From Microtetraspora fusca (lineage in GTDB: Bacteria > Actinomycetota > Actinomycetes > Streptosporangiales > Streptosporangiaceae), in the NCBI RefSeq assembly GCF_001570365.1, contig NZ_BBYK01000038.1, positions 1-64,000 of the forward strand: a stretch of DNA of 64,000 nucleotides, given 5' to 3'. Position numbers and translations under genes: made by a program. This document shows, piece by piece, positions 9,160-17,091 of the stretch (the first letter of the stretch is position 1; the number at the start of each line of letters is the position of its first letter). The notes under the pieces are model-generated. The model was not told the DNA's origin and made no database searches. It saw only the letters and a program-made list of their open reading frames with translations.

Positions 9160-12100
9160 TCAGGATGCGAACCTGCCGGCAGGGTCCGGGCACTCGGCGT
9201 CCGCGCGGACCGGGTGCCGGCGCAGCACGTCGCGCGCCCGTTCCCTGGCGAGGTTCCAGCCGTTCCACGGGTCGGGGCGGTCGAGGCGGTTCGCCGCGAC
9301 CACATCTCGCAGCACGCAGCTCCTGACCGGCTCGGGCAGCCGGTCCAGCGCGGGTACGGCCTCCGAGCCGAGACCGGCCAGGTAGTCGTGGTCCAGCCGG
9401 TGCACCCCGCGTACCGAGAGCTGGGTCTCGGCCACCCGCGCCTCGGGGTTCCACGCGGCGAAGGCCAGCACTGACAGGCCGGTGACGAGCACGAACGTGC
9501 GGGAGAACCACGCCGTCCGGTGCCGGGCGAGCCGTACCGCCCCCGCCGCCAGGACGAGCACGAACACCGCGGCCAGCCACCACAGCGTCGCCTCGACGAT
9601 GGCCCGCAGCCGGGTCACGCCGTACGCGCTGGTGTAGAGGTCCAGGCGGTGCAGCGCCGACGCCAGGACGACCAGCGTGAACACGCACAGCGGCCCGAGC
9701 AGCCCGGCGAGCAGCCATCGGTCGGCGGCGCCCTTGAGATGGAGGAAGACGACCGCGGCGGCGACGACGCCCAGGACGAAGACGCTCACCGTCACCAGCT
9801 CGAAGAACCCCGACCGCGCGTACTCGGCGTAGGTGAGACCGGCCGTGGAGAGGACCCGCCGGTTCCCGCCGAACAGGACGGTGACCTGCACCGCGACGAA
9901 CGCCGCGAACAGCAGGTTGAGCCCGACCAGCGGCACCACCCAGACCATGCGGCTGACCGGGGCCCGCAGGTTCGGGGCTTCGGGCTCGACGACGGGCCGC
10001 AGGCCGACCAGGACCGCCGCCACCACGAGCAGCCCGAACACCACGAACAGGACGGTCCGGTACGGCAGGTCCGCCGTCCAGTCGGGGGCGCGCAGCAGTT
10101 CGCGCGCGAAGGTGGAGAACACCGCGTCGGCCGAGCTGAACAGCAGCCCGAACACCCCGAGGAGGACGACCGTGAGGCCGGCGCTGGCCAGCCCGGAGAG
10201 CAGCCATCGGCCCTTGAACAGCCGTTTCATCGGCGCGGAGAGGAACCACGGCAACGGTGGCAGCGTGAGGAGCACCGACAGCCCGCCCCGGATCACCCCC
10301 AGCCAGCCCGTACCCGCGCCGGACACGGCGAGCGAGGCGACGCCGAAGCCCGCGAGCAGCGACGGCGTGACCAGCCAGTCGGCGTCCCGGAACACCGCCA
10401 CGGACACCAGCGCGTAGGCGAGCAGGCCGAACCCCACCGCCCACGGGGTCAACCGCCGCCGCACCACAGGGAGCAGCGCGAGCAGCGTGGCCGCCCCGAG
10501 GCTCACCGCCCCCGCCACGACCCCCGCCCCCAGCGGCGCGTACGGCATGGCCACAGCCGCCACCAGGCCGCCCGCCGCCGCCGCGGGGAGCATCCATCGC
10601 GGCGCCTCCGGCAGCTCGGGCCTCGGGAACAGCGACGGGGGCACGTACGCGGGCGGCCCCGGCGGCTGGGGAGGCACTGGCGACCCCGGAAGCTGGGGGG
10701 GCGTAGAGGGCCTGAGGGGCTGTGGAGGCGGCGCTGATGCTGCGGGAACGTTGGGAGAGACAGGAGGCACCCCAGACACGCTGGTCTCCGACATCGATCT
10801 CGCCGCAGCCTCGACATCGACGTCGGCGGGCTCAGCGGCATCGCGGGAGCCGAAAGCCACCTCCTCCGAGTCCGCCGGATCAGGCAGGACTTCCGAGCCC
10901 GCGCGATCAAGCACTTCCTCCGAGTCGACATCCTCGGACGTGGTGGCGTCGGACGCCGACGTGCCCATGATGGTCTCCGGATCCGCCGCATGGTGCCGCA
11001 TGCCTGCCGCCTCACTCCCAACGGGTACAGCGTCGGCCAGGTCGAATCCCGGTGCCCGGGCCCCGGGAACCTCAAGCCGAGCCGCCGGAACCTCAACCCC
11101 CAGAAACTCAGCCCGAACCCCCGGAACCTCAGCCCGGGCCGCCTCGGAGCCGACGTCAGATCCCGTCTTCTCCGATCCCGGCGGCTCAGCCACAACCATC
11201 CCGAGCACGGGCGATGCAGAGGTGAGCGCCTCGGGCACCGGCGGCTCAGCCCCAGCCATCCCGAGCACGGGCGATGCAGAGGTGAGCGCCTCGGGCACCG
11301 GCGGCTCAGCCCCAGCCATCCCGAGCACGGGCGACTCGGTGGTGAGCGCCGCGGGCACCGGTGCCTCCGCCGTCTCGGGGGCGGAGGAAGCCGCTCTGCC
11401 GATTCCAGGCAGCATCCAGCCTTCGGAAGCGGCGGCCTTCCCGGACGCCGAAGCGCCCGGCGCCGAAGCCGGCGATGCCTCCGGGCCCGATGCATGCGGT
11501 CCAGTCGAGGCCGAAGACCCCGACGCCTCAAATGCCTCTGAACTCTCAAATGCCGCAAATGCCTTGGAGGCCTCGTTCGTCTCCGAGATCGGCGACGTCT
11601 CCAAGGCCGCCTGCAGCGAGCACTCCATTGGCGAAGCCAGACCGGGAAGCTCGACGATCATGCGACATCCGGGGCCGTCCCCGATCCGGATCCGGCCGCC
11701 GTGCAGTTCGACGATCTCCTTGGCGATCGCGAGGCCGAGCCCGGCGCCTCCCGCGTCGGCGGCCCGGCCCGCGTCCAGGCGGGAGAACCGTTCGAAGACC
11801 CGGGCGCGCTCCGAGGCGGGGATCCCGGGCCCGCCGTCCACCACCGCGATCTCGACGTCCACGCCGGACGTGTGCGCGGACAGCCGGACCGTCCCGCCGG
11901 GCGGGCTGTGCCGTACGGCGTTGTCGAGCAGATTGGCGAGCACCTGGGCGAGGAGGCCGGGGTCGGCGACCAGCCGGGTGCCGGGCGGGACGTGGCTCTG
12001 CACCGTGACGTCGTCGCGGGCGAGCGCCGCCTCGCCGACCGCCTGGCGGCACAGCGACACCAGGTCGAGCGTCTCCGGCTCGATCAGCCGGGCGCCGGAG

Positions 12101-12621
12101 TCGAGGCGCGACAGGTCGAGAAGCTGGGCGACCAGGCGGCCGAGCCGCTGTGTCTGGGCGAGCGCGGTGCCCAACGTGTCGACGTCGGGGGGCGAGACAC
12201 CGTCCACGACGTTCTCCAGCACGGCCTGCAGCCCGGTGATGGGGGTGCGCAGCTCGTGGCTGACGTTGGCGACGAGCTCGCGCCGCTGCCGGTCGACCTC
12301 GCCCAGATCGGCGGCCATGGCGTTGAAGGCCCGGGCCAGCTCGCCGACCTCGTCCCTCGACGTGGCCGACACACGCATGCCGTACCGGCCTTTGGCGATC
12401 GTCTGGGCGGCCGCGGCCATCTCGCGGAGCGGCTTGGTCATCCCCAGGGCGAGAAGCTGGACCATGATCAACGCGAGGACCACCGCGATGGCGATCCTGA
12501 CGTTCCGCGACAGTCCGGAGTTGATGCCGACCTCGTTGACCACGAACGCGGCGACCACCGCGAGCACGATCACGAGGCCGAGCTTGACCTTGATCCGGCC
12601 CAGGAAGTCGAGCGGCCTCAT
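9160..12621 (-). CDS. sensor histidine kinase fused to DUF4153/DUF4173-type membrane protein
   Basis: 1153-residue single frame. Residues 1-330 form a complete OmpR-partner kinase: two N-terminal membrane spans with only a ~10-residue external loop, HAMP (~55-110), HisKA with phospho-acceptor His122 in VSHELRTP, and HATPase_c with LANLLDN and GAGLGLAI. Residues ~331-680 are a low-complexity Ala/Ser/Pro/Glu linker with three 20-residue repeats and a Pro-rich end. Residues ~680-1045 hold about twelve membrane spans and a ~100-residue tail, resembling the DUF4153/DUF4173 proteins usually encoded just downstream of such kinases. It overlaps the response-regulator stop by 4 bases. With almost no sensor loop of its own, the kinase may read its signal through the fused membrane domain (inference). 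Confidence 0.88.
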   Translation of the reverse strand: MRPLDFLGRIKVKLGLVIVLAVVAAFVVNEVGINSGLSRNVRIAIAVVLALIMVQLLALGMTKPLREMAAAAQTIAKGRYGMRVSATSRDEVGELARAFNAMAADLGEVDRQRRELVANVSHELRTPITGLQAVLENVVDGVSPPDVDTLGTALAQTQRLGRLVAQLLDLSRLDSGARLIEPETLDLVSLCRQAVGEAALARDDVTVQSHVPPGTRLVADPGLLAQVLANLLDNAVRHSPPGGTVRLSAHTSGVDVEIAVVDGGPGIPASERARVFERFSRLDAGRAADAGGAGLGLAIAKEIVELHGGRIRIGDGPGCRMIVELPGLASPMECSLQAALETSPISETNEASKAFAAFESSEAFEASGSSASTGPHASGPEASPASAPGASASGKAAASEGWMLPGIGRAASSAPETAEAPVPAALTTESPVLGMAGAEPPVPEALTSASPVLGMAGAEPPVPEALTSASPVLGMVVAEPPGSEKTGSDVGSEAARAEVPGVRAEFLGVEVPAARLEVPGARAPGFDLADAVPVGSEAAGMRHHAADPETIMGTSASDATTSEDVDSEEVLDRAGSEVLPDPADSEEVAFGSRDAAEPADVDVEAAARSMSETSVSGVPPVSPNVPAASAPPPQPLRPSTPPQLPGSPVPPQPPGPPAYVPPSLFPRPELPEAPRWMLPAAAAGGLVAAVAMPYAPLGAGVVAGAVSLGAATLLALLPVVRRRLTPWAVGFGLLAYALVSVAVFRDADWLVTPSLLAGFGVASLAVSGAGTGWLGVIRGGLSVLLTLPPLPWFLSAPMKRLFKGRWLLSGLASAGLTVVLLGVFGLLFSSADAVFSTFARELLRAPDWTADLPYRTVLFVVFGLLVVAAVLVGLRPVVEPEAPNLRAPVSRMVWVVPLVGLNLLFAAFVAVQVTVLFGGNRRVLSTAGLTYAEYARSGFFELVTVSVFVLGVVAAAVVFLHLKGAADRWLLAGLLGPLCVFTLVVLASALHRLDLYTSAYGVTRLRAIVEATLWWLAAVFVLVLAAGAVRLARHRTAWFSRTFVLVTGLSVLAFAAWNPEARVAETQLSVRGVHRLDHDYLAGLGSEAVPALDRLPEPVRSCVLRDVVAANRLDRPDPWNGWNLARERARDVLRRHPVRADAECPDPAGRFAS
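11179..11360. repeat. three 60-bp tandem repeats in kinase linker
   Basis: Three direct copies with an exact 60-base period; the middle and last copies are identical over 54 consecutive bases. In the minus-strand kinase frame they encode 20-residue units ending PVLGMAGAEP (residues ~421-481). Near-identity at DNA level points to recent slippage or recombination duplication. Confidence 0.95.
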
Positions 12622-13307
12622 GGACGGACCAGCGCGTATCCGACGCCATGGACCGTACGGACGACCTGGGGACCGAGCTTGCGGCGCAGGGCGCGGACGT
12701 GGCTGTCCACGGTCCGCGTGGCCGCGGCCTCGGAGAAGCCCCAGATGTCCGACAGGAGCCGTTCCCGCTCGAAGACCTGGCCGGGACGCTCGGCGAGCCT
12801 TCTGAGCAGGTCGAACTCGGTCCGGGTGAGCTGCGCCTCGGCCCCGCGTACGAAGACGCGCCGCTCCGCCGTGTCGATCTCCACCTCGCCGACCCGGATG
12901 ATCGCGTCCTCATGGGCCAGGACGGCCGCGCGCTCCACCCGGCGGAGCAGCGCGTGGATCCGCGCGACGAGCTCTCGCATGCTGAACGGCTTGGCGAGGT
13001 AGTCGTCCGCGCCCACGCCGAGCCCCACCAGGACATCGGTCTCCTCGCCCAGCGCGGTCAGCATGAGGACGGGGACCGGCCGGGCCGCCTGGATGCGGCG
13101 GCACACCTCCAGACCGTCCAGGCCGGGCAGCAGCCGGTCCAGCACCACCAGATCGGGCTCCGCCCGGGCGTACGCCGCCAGCGCGGCCTCGCCGTCGTGT
13201 ACGACCCGCACGTCGAAACCCTCGGCGGTGAGCCGGTTCCGTACGGCTGTCGCGATCGTCTCGTCGTCCTCGACCACGAGGACGCGCCGATGCTGTGAGG
13301 GACCCAT
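12618..13307 (-). CDS. OmpR/PhoB-family response regulator
   Basis: 229-residue regulator: receiver domain (residues 1-125) with acidic pair Asp14/Asp15, phospho-acceptor Asp57 in VVLDRLLPG, Thr and Lys switch residues (MLTA, AKPF), then a winged-helix effector domain with the RTVDSHVRALRRKLG recognition helix. It is followed by its kinase with an ATGA overlap. A TAGGCT hexamer six bases before the ATG suggests a leaderless transcript. Upstream, three GTGCA-containing direct repeats (13330, 13353, 13364) spaced 23 and 11 bases could be its own binding sites. Confidence 0.95.
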   Translation of the reverse strand: MGPSQHRRVLVVEDDETIATAVRNRLTAEGFDVRVVHDGEAALAAYARAEPDLVVLDRLLPGLDGLEVCRRIQAARPVPVLMLTALGEETDVLVGLGVGADDYLAKPFSMRELVARIHALLRRVERAAVLAHEDAIIRVGEVEIDTAERRVFVRGAEAQLTRTEFDLLRRLAERPGQVFERERLLSDIWGFSEAAATRTVDSHVRALRRKLGPQVVRTVHGVGYALVRP

Positions 13308-13313
13308 GGCGGC

Positions 13314-13319
13314 AGCCTA
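13314..13319 (-). promoter_or_regulatory. -10 box of probable leaderless promoter (response regulator)
   Basis: TAGGCT on the minus strand (TANNNT type) ends six bases before the ATG of the regulator, the spacing expected if transcription begins at the start codon. No Shine-Dalgarno sequence fits between them. Confidence 0.5.
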
Positions 13320-13522
13320 GGACCGCCGTGTGCAGAGAGATCAGGGTCGAATGTGCAGATCCCGTGCAACAGAAGAGATCGGCCGGGATTCCCCCGCGCC
13401 GGGCCGCGTCTCGCTTTCCGCGTCGTACTCCAGCCACCCCGCGTGGTACTCCCGCTCTCCTCCGGCGCGATCCCCTGCGGTGGCCGCCGCGCTCGGCGCA
13501 ACGCCCTGTCGTACCCGCGTTG

Positions 13523-13528
13523 TACCGT
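13523..13528 (+). promoter_or_regulatory. -10 box of probable leaderless promoter (N-acetyltransferase)
   Basis: TACCGT six bases before the GTG start at 13535; no ribosome-binding sequence is present. Supports the chosen start. Confidence 0.5.
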
Positions 13529-13534
13529 GAGCCG

Positions 13535-14386
13535 GTGATTGATCGATATCTCCGGCGCCTGGGGCTGAACGACGCGCCGCCCAGCGTGGAGGGCCTCTTC
13601 CGGCTGCAGCGAGCTCACGTCGAGCGCGTGCCGTACGAGAACCTGGAGATCTGGCTGGACCGTCCGACGACGGTGGATCCGATGGAGTCGGCCCTGCGGA
13701 TCATCTCGGGGCGGGGCGGGTACTGCTTCCACCTCAACGGCGCCCTCTCCCTGCTGCTCGAACGGCTGGGGTACCAGGTCACCCGGCACTACGGCGGGGT
13801 GCAGAACTCCCCCGACATCGCGCCGGGCGCCAACGGCAACCATCTGGTGCTGGTGGTCTCCGGCCTGCCGTCCGACGGCAATCCGGAAGGCCGGTGGTTC
13901 GTGGACGCCGGGCTCGGCGACGGGATCCACGAGCCGCTCCCTCTGGTGGAGGGCACCTACGGGCAGGGCCCGTTCCAGTACGGTCTGCGCCCGTCCGCAA
14001 GTGATCCGGGCGGTTGGCGGTTCGACCACGACCATCGGTGCAGCTTCACCGGCATGGACTTCCGGCCGGAGCCGTGCGAGATGAACGCCTTCGCCGCGAA
14101 ACACGAGTTCCTGTGCACGTCACCGGAGTCCGGGTTCGTGCGGGCGGCCGCGATCGCCCGGCGCGACGCCACCGGGGTCGACTCCCTGACCGGCCTCGTC
14201 CTCAAGCGGATCGGCTCGGAGACCGGCTCCCCCACGACGCTCGACCGGCCGGAGGACTACTTCGCGGCGCTGGCCGACGTCTTCGGAATGCCGCTCGACG
14301 ACGTGTCCGCCGCCGAGCGGGAGAAGCTGTGGCAGCGCCTGTACAGCGCGCACGAGCGCTGGCTGCGCCGCGACAACCCCTCCTGA
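13535..14386 (+). CDS. nat: arylamine N-acetyltransferase
   Basis: 283-residue NAT-family enzyme that transfers acetyl from acetyl-CoA to arylamines or hydrazines in the cytoplasm; some homologues act as amide synthases in antibiotic clusters. The Cys-His-Asp triad is Cys64 (GRGGYCF), His103 (GNHLVLVV) and Asp124 (FVDAGLGD), all at family positions. The N-terminal YLRRLGL and RVPYENL helix are typical. The open frame extends 80 codons further upstream, but that part is Arg/Pro-rich with no homology, so the GTG at 13535 preceded by a leaderless-type TACCGT box is chosen. Divergent from the response regulator. Confidence 0.9.
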   Translation: MIDRYLRRLGLNDAPPSVEGLFRLQRAHVERVPYENLEIWLDRPTTVDPMESALRIISGRGGYCFHLNGALSLLLERLGYQVTRHYGGVQNSPDIAPGANGNHLVLVVSGLPSDGNPEGRWFVDAGLGDGIHEPLPLVEGTYGQGPFQYGLRPSASDPGGWRFDHDHRCSFTGMDFRPEPCEMNAFAAKHEFLCTSPESGFVRAAAIARRDATGVDSLTGLVLKRIGSETGSPTTLDRPEDYFAALADVFGMPLDDVSAAEREKLWQRLYSAHERWLRRDNPS

Positions 14387-14442
14387 GAGGTTTCGGCTGG
14401 TAGGGAGGGGTAGGCCCAGACAGGACCCGGAAGGAGGAGCAC

Positions 14443-15045
14443 ATGGACCGCCAGACGACGCCGGAAACGATGCGTGAACACGACGTCATCGACCTGCTAC
14501 TGCGGCAGCACAGCCTCATCAGGGACCTGTTCGACGAGGTCGACAGGAGCCAGGGAGACGCCCGCAAGGAGGCTTTCGCGCGGCTGCTTCGCCTGTTGGC
14601 CGTACACGAGACCGCGGAGGAGGAGATCGTGCACCCGTTCGCCCGGCGCAAGCTGGTCGACGGCGAATCGATCATCGACAGCCGGCTGAAGGAGGAGCAC
14701 GAGGCCAAGGAGATGCTGTCCCGCATGGACGGCATGGACACCTCGACGTCCGAGTTCTCCCGGCAGTTGCAGATCCTGCGGGCCTCGGTCTTCGCGCACG
14801 CGGCCGCCGAGGAACGCTACGAGTTCGCCGAGCTGAGGGCCTCGACGAGCCAGGCCGAGCGCCGAGCGCTGGCCGTCGGGGTCAAGGCGGCGGAGGCACT
14901 CGCGCCCACCCACCCGCACGCCGGGGTCGAGTCCGCCGCGGCGAACCTGCTGCTCGGACCGCCGGTGGCGATCATGGACAGGGCGCGGGACGTGATCCGC
15001 AAGGCGATGGGCAAGAAGACCACAGGCGAGGAGAGCACCGAGTAG
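14443..15045 (+). CDS. hemerythrin HHE domain protein
   Basis: 200-residue soluble helical protein with HHE metal-ligand motifs: an early His in QHSLIRDLFDEVD, HETAEEEIVHP near residue 60, EEHEAKEM near residue 85 and HAAAEERYEF near residue 115. Such proteins bind a di-iron centre and are tied to oxygen, nitric oxide or oxidative-stress responses. The last ~60 residues form an Ala-rich helix not needed for iron binding. Strong ribosome site (ggaaggagg). No partner gene makes the role clearer. Confidence 0.88.
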   Translation: MDRQTTPETMREHDVIDLLLRQHSLIRDLFDEVDRSQGDARKEAFARLLRLLAVHETAEEEIVHPFARRKLVDGESIIDSRLKEEHEAKEMLSRMDGMDTSTSEFSRQLQILRASVFAHAAAEERYEFAELRASTSQAERRALAVGVKAAEALAPTHPHAGVESAAANLLLGPPVAIMDRARDVIRKAMGKKTTGEESTE

Positions 15046-15114
15046 GACGTCAGGAACTCGGCTGTATCCGCGGACGTTGTCATAGGCGACGCTCTGGACG
15101 GAAAGGCCCGGACA

Positions 15115-15306
15115 ATGTCTCCACTCGGGAAGTACTACATCGGCGCGGCTGCGGTTTCCGTGCTCTCGCTCTGGTTGCTGCCGAGCCTGGTCGCCTGGCT
15201 CGTCGTGATCGGCGTCCTCGGCGCGCCGGTCGTCGCCTACTTCATGCTCGACGAGTCCCAGCGGGCTCGGCTGCGCCGGATCAGACGCCGCCAGATCGGC
15301 GGTTGA
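15115..15306 (+). CDS. small two-span membrane protein
   Basis: 63 residues with two hydrophobic segments (about 7-23 and 26-43) and a strongly basic tail (RARLRRIRRRQ). Reasonable ribosome site ggaaagg. Codon third positions are GC-rich as in real genes, and an intrinsic terminator follows. Function unknown; probably monocistronic. Confidence 0.7.
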   Translation: MSPLGKYYIGAAAVSVLSLWLLPSLVAWLVVIGVLGAPVVAYFMLDESQRARLRRIRRRQIGG

Positions 15307-15350
15307 CACACGCCCGGTCGAACCGACGGCCGCAGCCGGAGAGAAACAGC

Positions 15351-15383
15351 GGCGCCCGTGACCCCTCGAAGGTCACGGGCGCC
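15351..15383. terminator. bidirectional intrinsic terminator
   Basis: Perfect 13-bp stem (ggcgcccgtgacc / ggtcacgggcgcc) with a 7-base loop at 15364-15370, between the converging small membrane protein and DUF3817 genes. Confidence 0.88.
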
Positions 15384-15402
15384 GTCTCCGTTTCGGACGA
15401 GG

Positions 15403-15729
15403 TCAGGCGGTGGACGCCGCCGCCTCGATCTCGCGGGTCACCCGCACCGTGGCGCTCTTCTCCACGACGAACGACAGGAACGGGATGGTGCCCGCGATCA
15501 GCACCAGCAGCAGGTATCCGACCGGCCAGCGCGCCTTGAGCCCCAGGTTGAGCGCGGCCAGCAGGTAGACCATGTACAGGAAGCCGTGGACCGGCCCGAT
15601 GACCGCGACGAAGGTGCCGTTGTCGAACCCGTACTTCACCACCATGGCGGCGCAGAGCAGGAGAAGCATCACGCCGACGATGTAGGCCATGACGCAGTAC
15701 GGCTTGAGCGCTGATTGCACGACGATCAT
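15403..15729 (-). CDS. DUF3817 membrane protein
   Basis: 108-residue integral membrane protein with three to four spans, matching the DUF3817 family by the central GPVHGFLYMVYLLAA segment and the preceding conserved Lys/Tyr region. The family function is unknown, but it is often near cytochrome oxidase assembly genes, and SURF1 lies immediately upstream here on the same strand. The ATG at 15729 has an agagg site four bases before it; the longer frame is Arg-rich and antisense to SURF1 codons. Confidence 0.88.
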   Translation of the reverse strand: MIVVQSALKPYCVMAYIVGVMLLLLCAAMVVKYGFDNGTFVAVIGPVHGFLYMVYLLAALNLGLKARWPVGYLLLVLIAGTIPFLSFVVEKSATVRVTREIEAAASTA

Positions 15730-15752
15730 TACCTCTGCTGGGAAAACTGTCC

Positions 15753-16574
15753 TCACACGATATCCGCGACCGGTGCCGGTCCGTCCGCCGGTCCGTCCGC
15801 CTCGGCCCTGTCGGGCGACCGCTCCCCCGTCCGCGCCGCGCGTACGGCGTCGCGGACGAAGTGGTACCACATGAACACGGCGAAGATCGCGAAGATCCAC
15901 CACTGCGCGGCGTAGGCCAGGTTGCGCCAGGTGAGCCCCCCGCCGACGGTGGGAGCGGGCACCGCGACCGGCTTGGCGGTCGCGGGCGGGGCCTGCTCGG
16001 TCGCCACGACGAACCCGCTGCGCAGCCTGCCCTCCGGCCACAGGTTGATCAGCTCGCTGGTGGAGACGGTGGCGACCTGGCCCGTGGGCAGGGTTCCGCT
16101 CCGCTGCACGGCGTCGGTCTGCTCGGCCGGGCGGAGCCGTCCGGTGACCGTCACCGCCCCCTCGGGCACGGCGGTCGCCGGATCTGTCATCGTGGGGATC
16201 CAGCCCCGCACGATCGGGACGCTCGTCCCGTCGGCCAGCCGCAACGGCGTGAGGATCCAGAAGCCGCGCCCGCTCGCGACCCGCCCGCCCGGCGCCGAGA
16301 CGTCGGGCTCCCGGTCGGCGACGAGGAGCTGGTTCCTGGCGTCGTACGTTCCCTGCGCGGTCACCAGGCGCCCGGCCACGTCCGACCCCGTGTGGCCGTC
16401 CAGCCGGGCGAGTTCGGCGACGGCGACGGGCGCGGGGTCGGAGGCCGCAATTGGCTTCCCGGATGCCTCGAACTCGCCGAGCTGCCAGCGTCCCAGCAGG
16501 AAGAAGGAGACCAGCACTCCGACCAGCAGCAGGTGAAGGGCCACCAGCCGGGGCGAGAACAGGGTGCGGAGCAT
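15753..16574 (-). CDS. SURF1 family cytochrome oxidase assembly protein
   Basis: 273 residues with the SURF1 topology: one N-terminal span (residues ~10-28) ending in LGRWQLGEFE, a large external domain, and a C-terminal span preceded by the signature NLAYAAQWWIF. SURF1 helps insert haem into aa3-type oxidase. Start chosen at 16574 because the first span begins right after it and a TAGCGT box lies seven bases upstream, fitting a leaderless transcript; the longer frame has no SURF1 character. The ~30-residue C-terminal tail is low complexity. Confidence 0.9.
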   Translation of the reverse strand: MLRTLFSPRLVALHLLLVGVLVSFFLLGRWQLGEFEASGKPIAASDPAPVAVAELARLDGHTGSDVAGRLVTAQGTYDARNQLLVADREPDVSAPGGRVASGRGFWILTPLRLADGTSVPIVRGWIPTMTDPATAVPEGAVTVTGRLRPAEQTDAVQRSGTLPTGQVATVSTSELINLWPEGRLRSGFVVATEQAPPATAKPVAVPAPTVGGGLTWRNLAYAAQWWIFAIFAVFMWYHFVRDAVRAARTGERSPDRAEADGPADGPAPVADIV

Positions 16575-16581
16575 GGCTAAC

Positions 16582-16587
16582 ACGCTA
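16582..16587 (-). promoter_or_regulatory. -10 box of probable leaderless promoter (SURF1)
   Basis: TAGCGT on the minus strand, seven bases before the SURF1 ATG. The same hexamer at the same distance precedes the kinase genes at 31170 and 36059. Confidence 0.5.
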
Positions 16588-16730
16588 TCCGCCGCCCACG
16601 GCGGTCCGGCACACGGTCCGGCAGGCGCGATCGGGAGGGGCGCGTCCCCGGCTTTCACAGTCTCCATGCCGATCGCGAAAAGCGACAAAACGGTGCCCTG
16701 GACGAGAGGGATCTCGGTAAAGTGCCTGTC

Positions 16731-16904
16731 ATGTCCGAACCGCAGATTGACCCGGCCGGGAACACACAGGCGTTCCGCGCCTTCGCCCGGGAGCAGGAAG
16801 TCGAAGCCGCCAAAGAGCAGCCGTCCCGGCTGCCGATCTGGATCGTCGTGGGCGTGGTCGCGGTCGCCGCGATCGCCGTCGTGGCGTACCTGCTGCTTTC
16901 CTGA
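16731..16904 (+). CDS. small single-span membrane protein
   Basis: 57 residues: a charged, Glu/Lys-rich N-terminal half (EQEVEAAKEQ) and one C-terminal membrane span ending in LLLS, like a tail-anchored protein. The ATG at 16731 is seven bases after a TAAAGT -10-like box (leaderless), but a GTG at 16722 with a gaggg site 11 bases upstream would add three residues. Divergent from SURF1. Function unknown. Confidence 0.65.
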   Translation: MSEPQIDPAGNTQAFRAFAREQEVEAAKEQPSRLPIWIVVGVVAVAAIAVVAYLLLS

Positions 16905-17031
16905 TCCCGCGTCGCCGGCCGTTTCCACTCGGCGGACATCCGCGTACCCGCCGCCGACGACCGCGCCCGTCGGCGGCTTTCGCGTGCCCGCGGCCGTACG
17001 GACCTGGACCGGGCGACTCCGTGCGCGCTAA

Positions 17032-17050
17032 ATTGGACAAATGTTCCAAT
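17032..17050. promoter_or_regulatory. inverted repeat upstream of monooxygenase
   Basis: ATTGGA and TCCAAT arms separated by 7 bases, an AT-rich island 42 bases before the monooxygenase start. Looks like an operator for a TetR-type dimer; the regulator is not identified. Confidence 0.45.
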
Positions 17051-17091
17051 AGGAGCGCTTTGCCGACTCGCAGGCACGCGGAGGGGGCGGC

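Noticed and set aside
10487..12805. A 772-codon plus-strand open frame opposite the kinase fusion
   Set aside because: Low-complexity Ser/Ala/Pro text produced by the repetitive linker on the other strand; the minus frame has full kinase and membrane domains.
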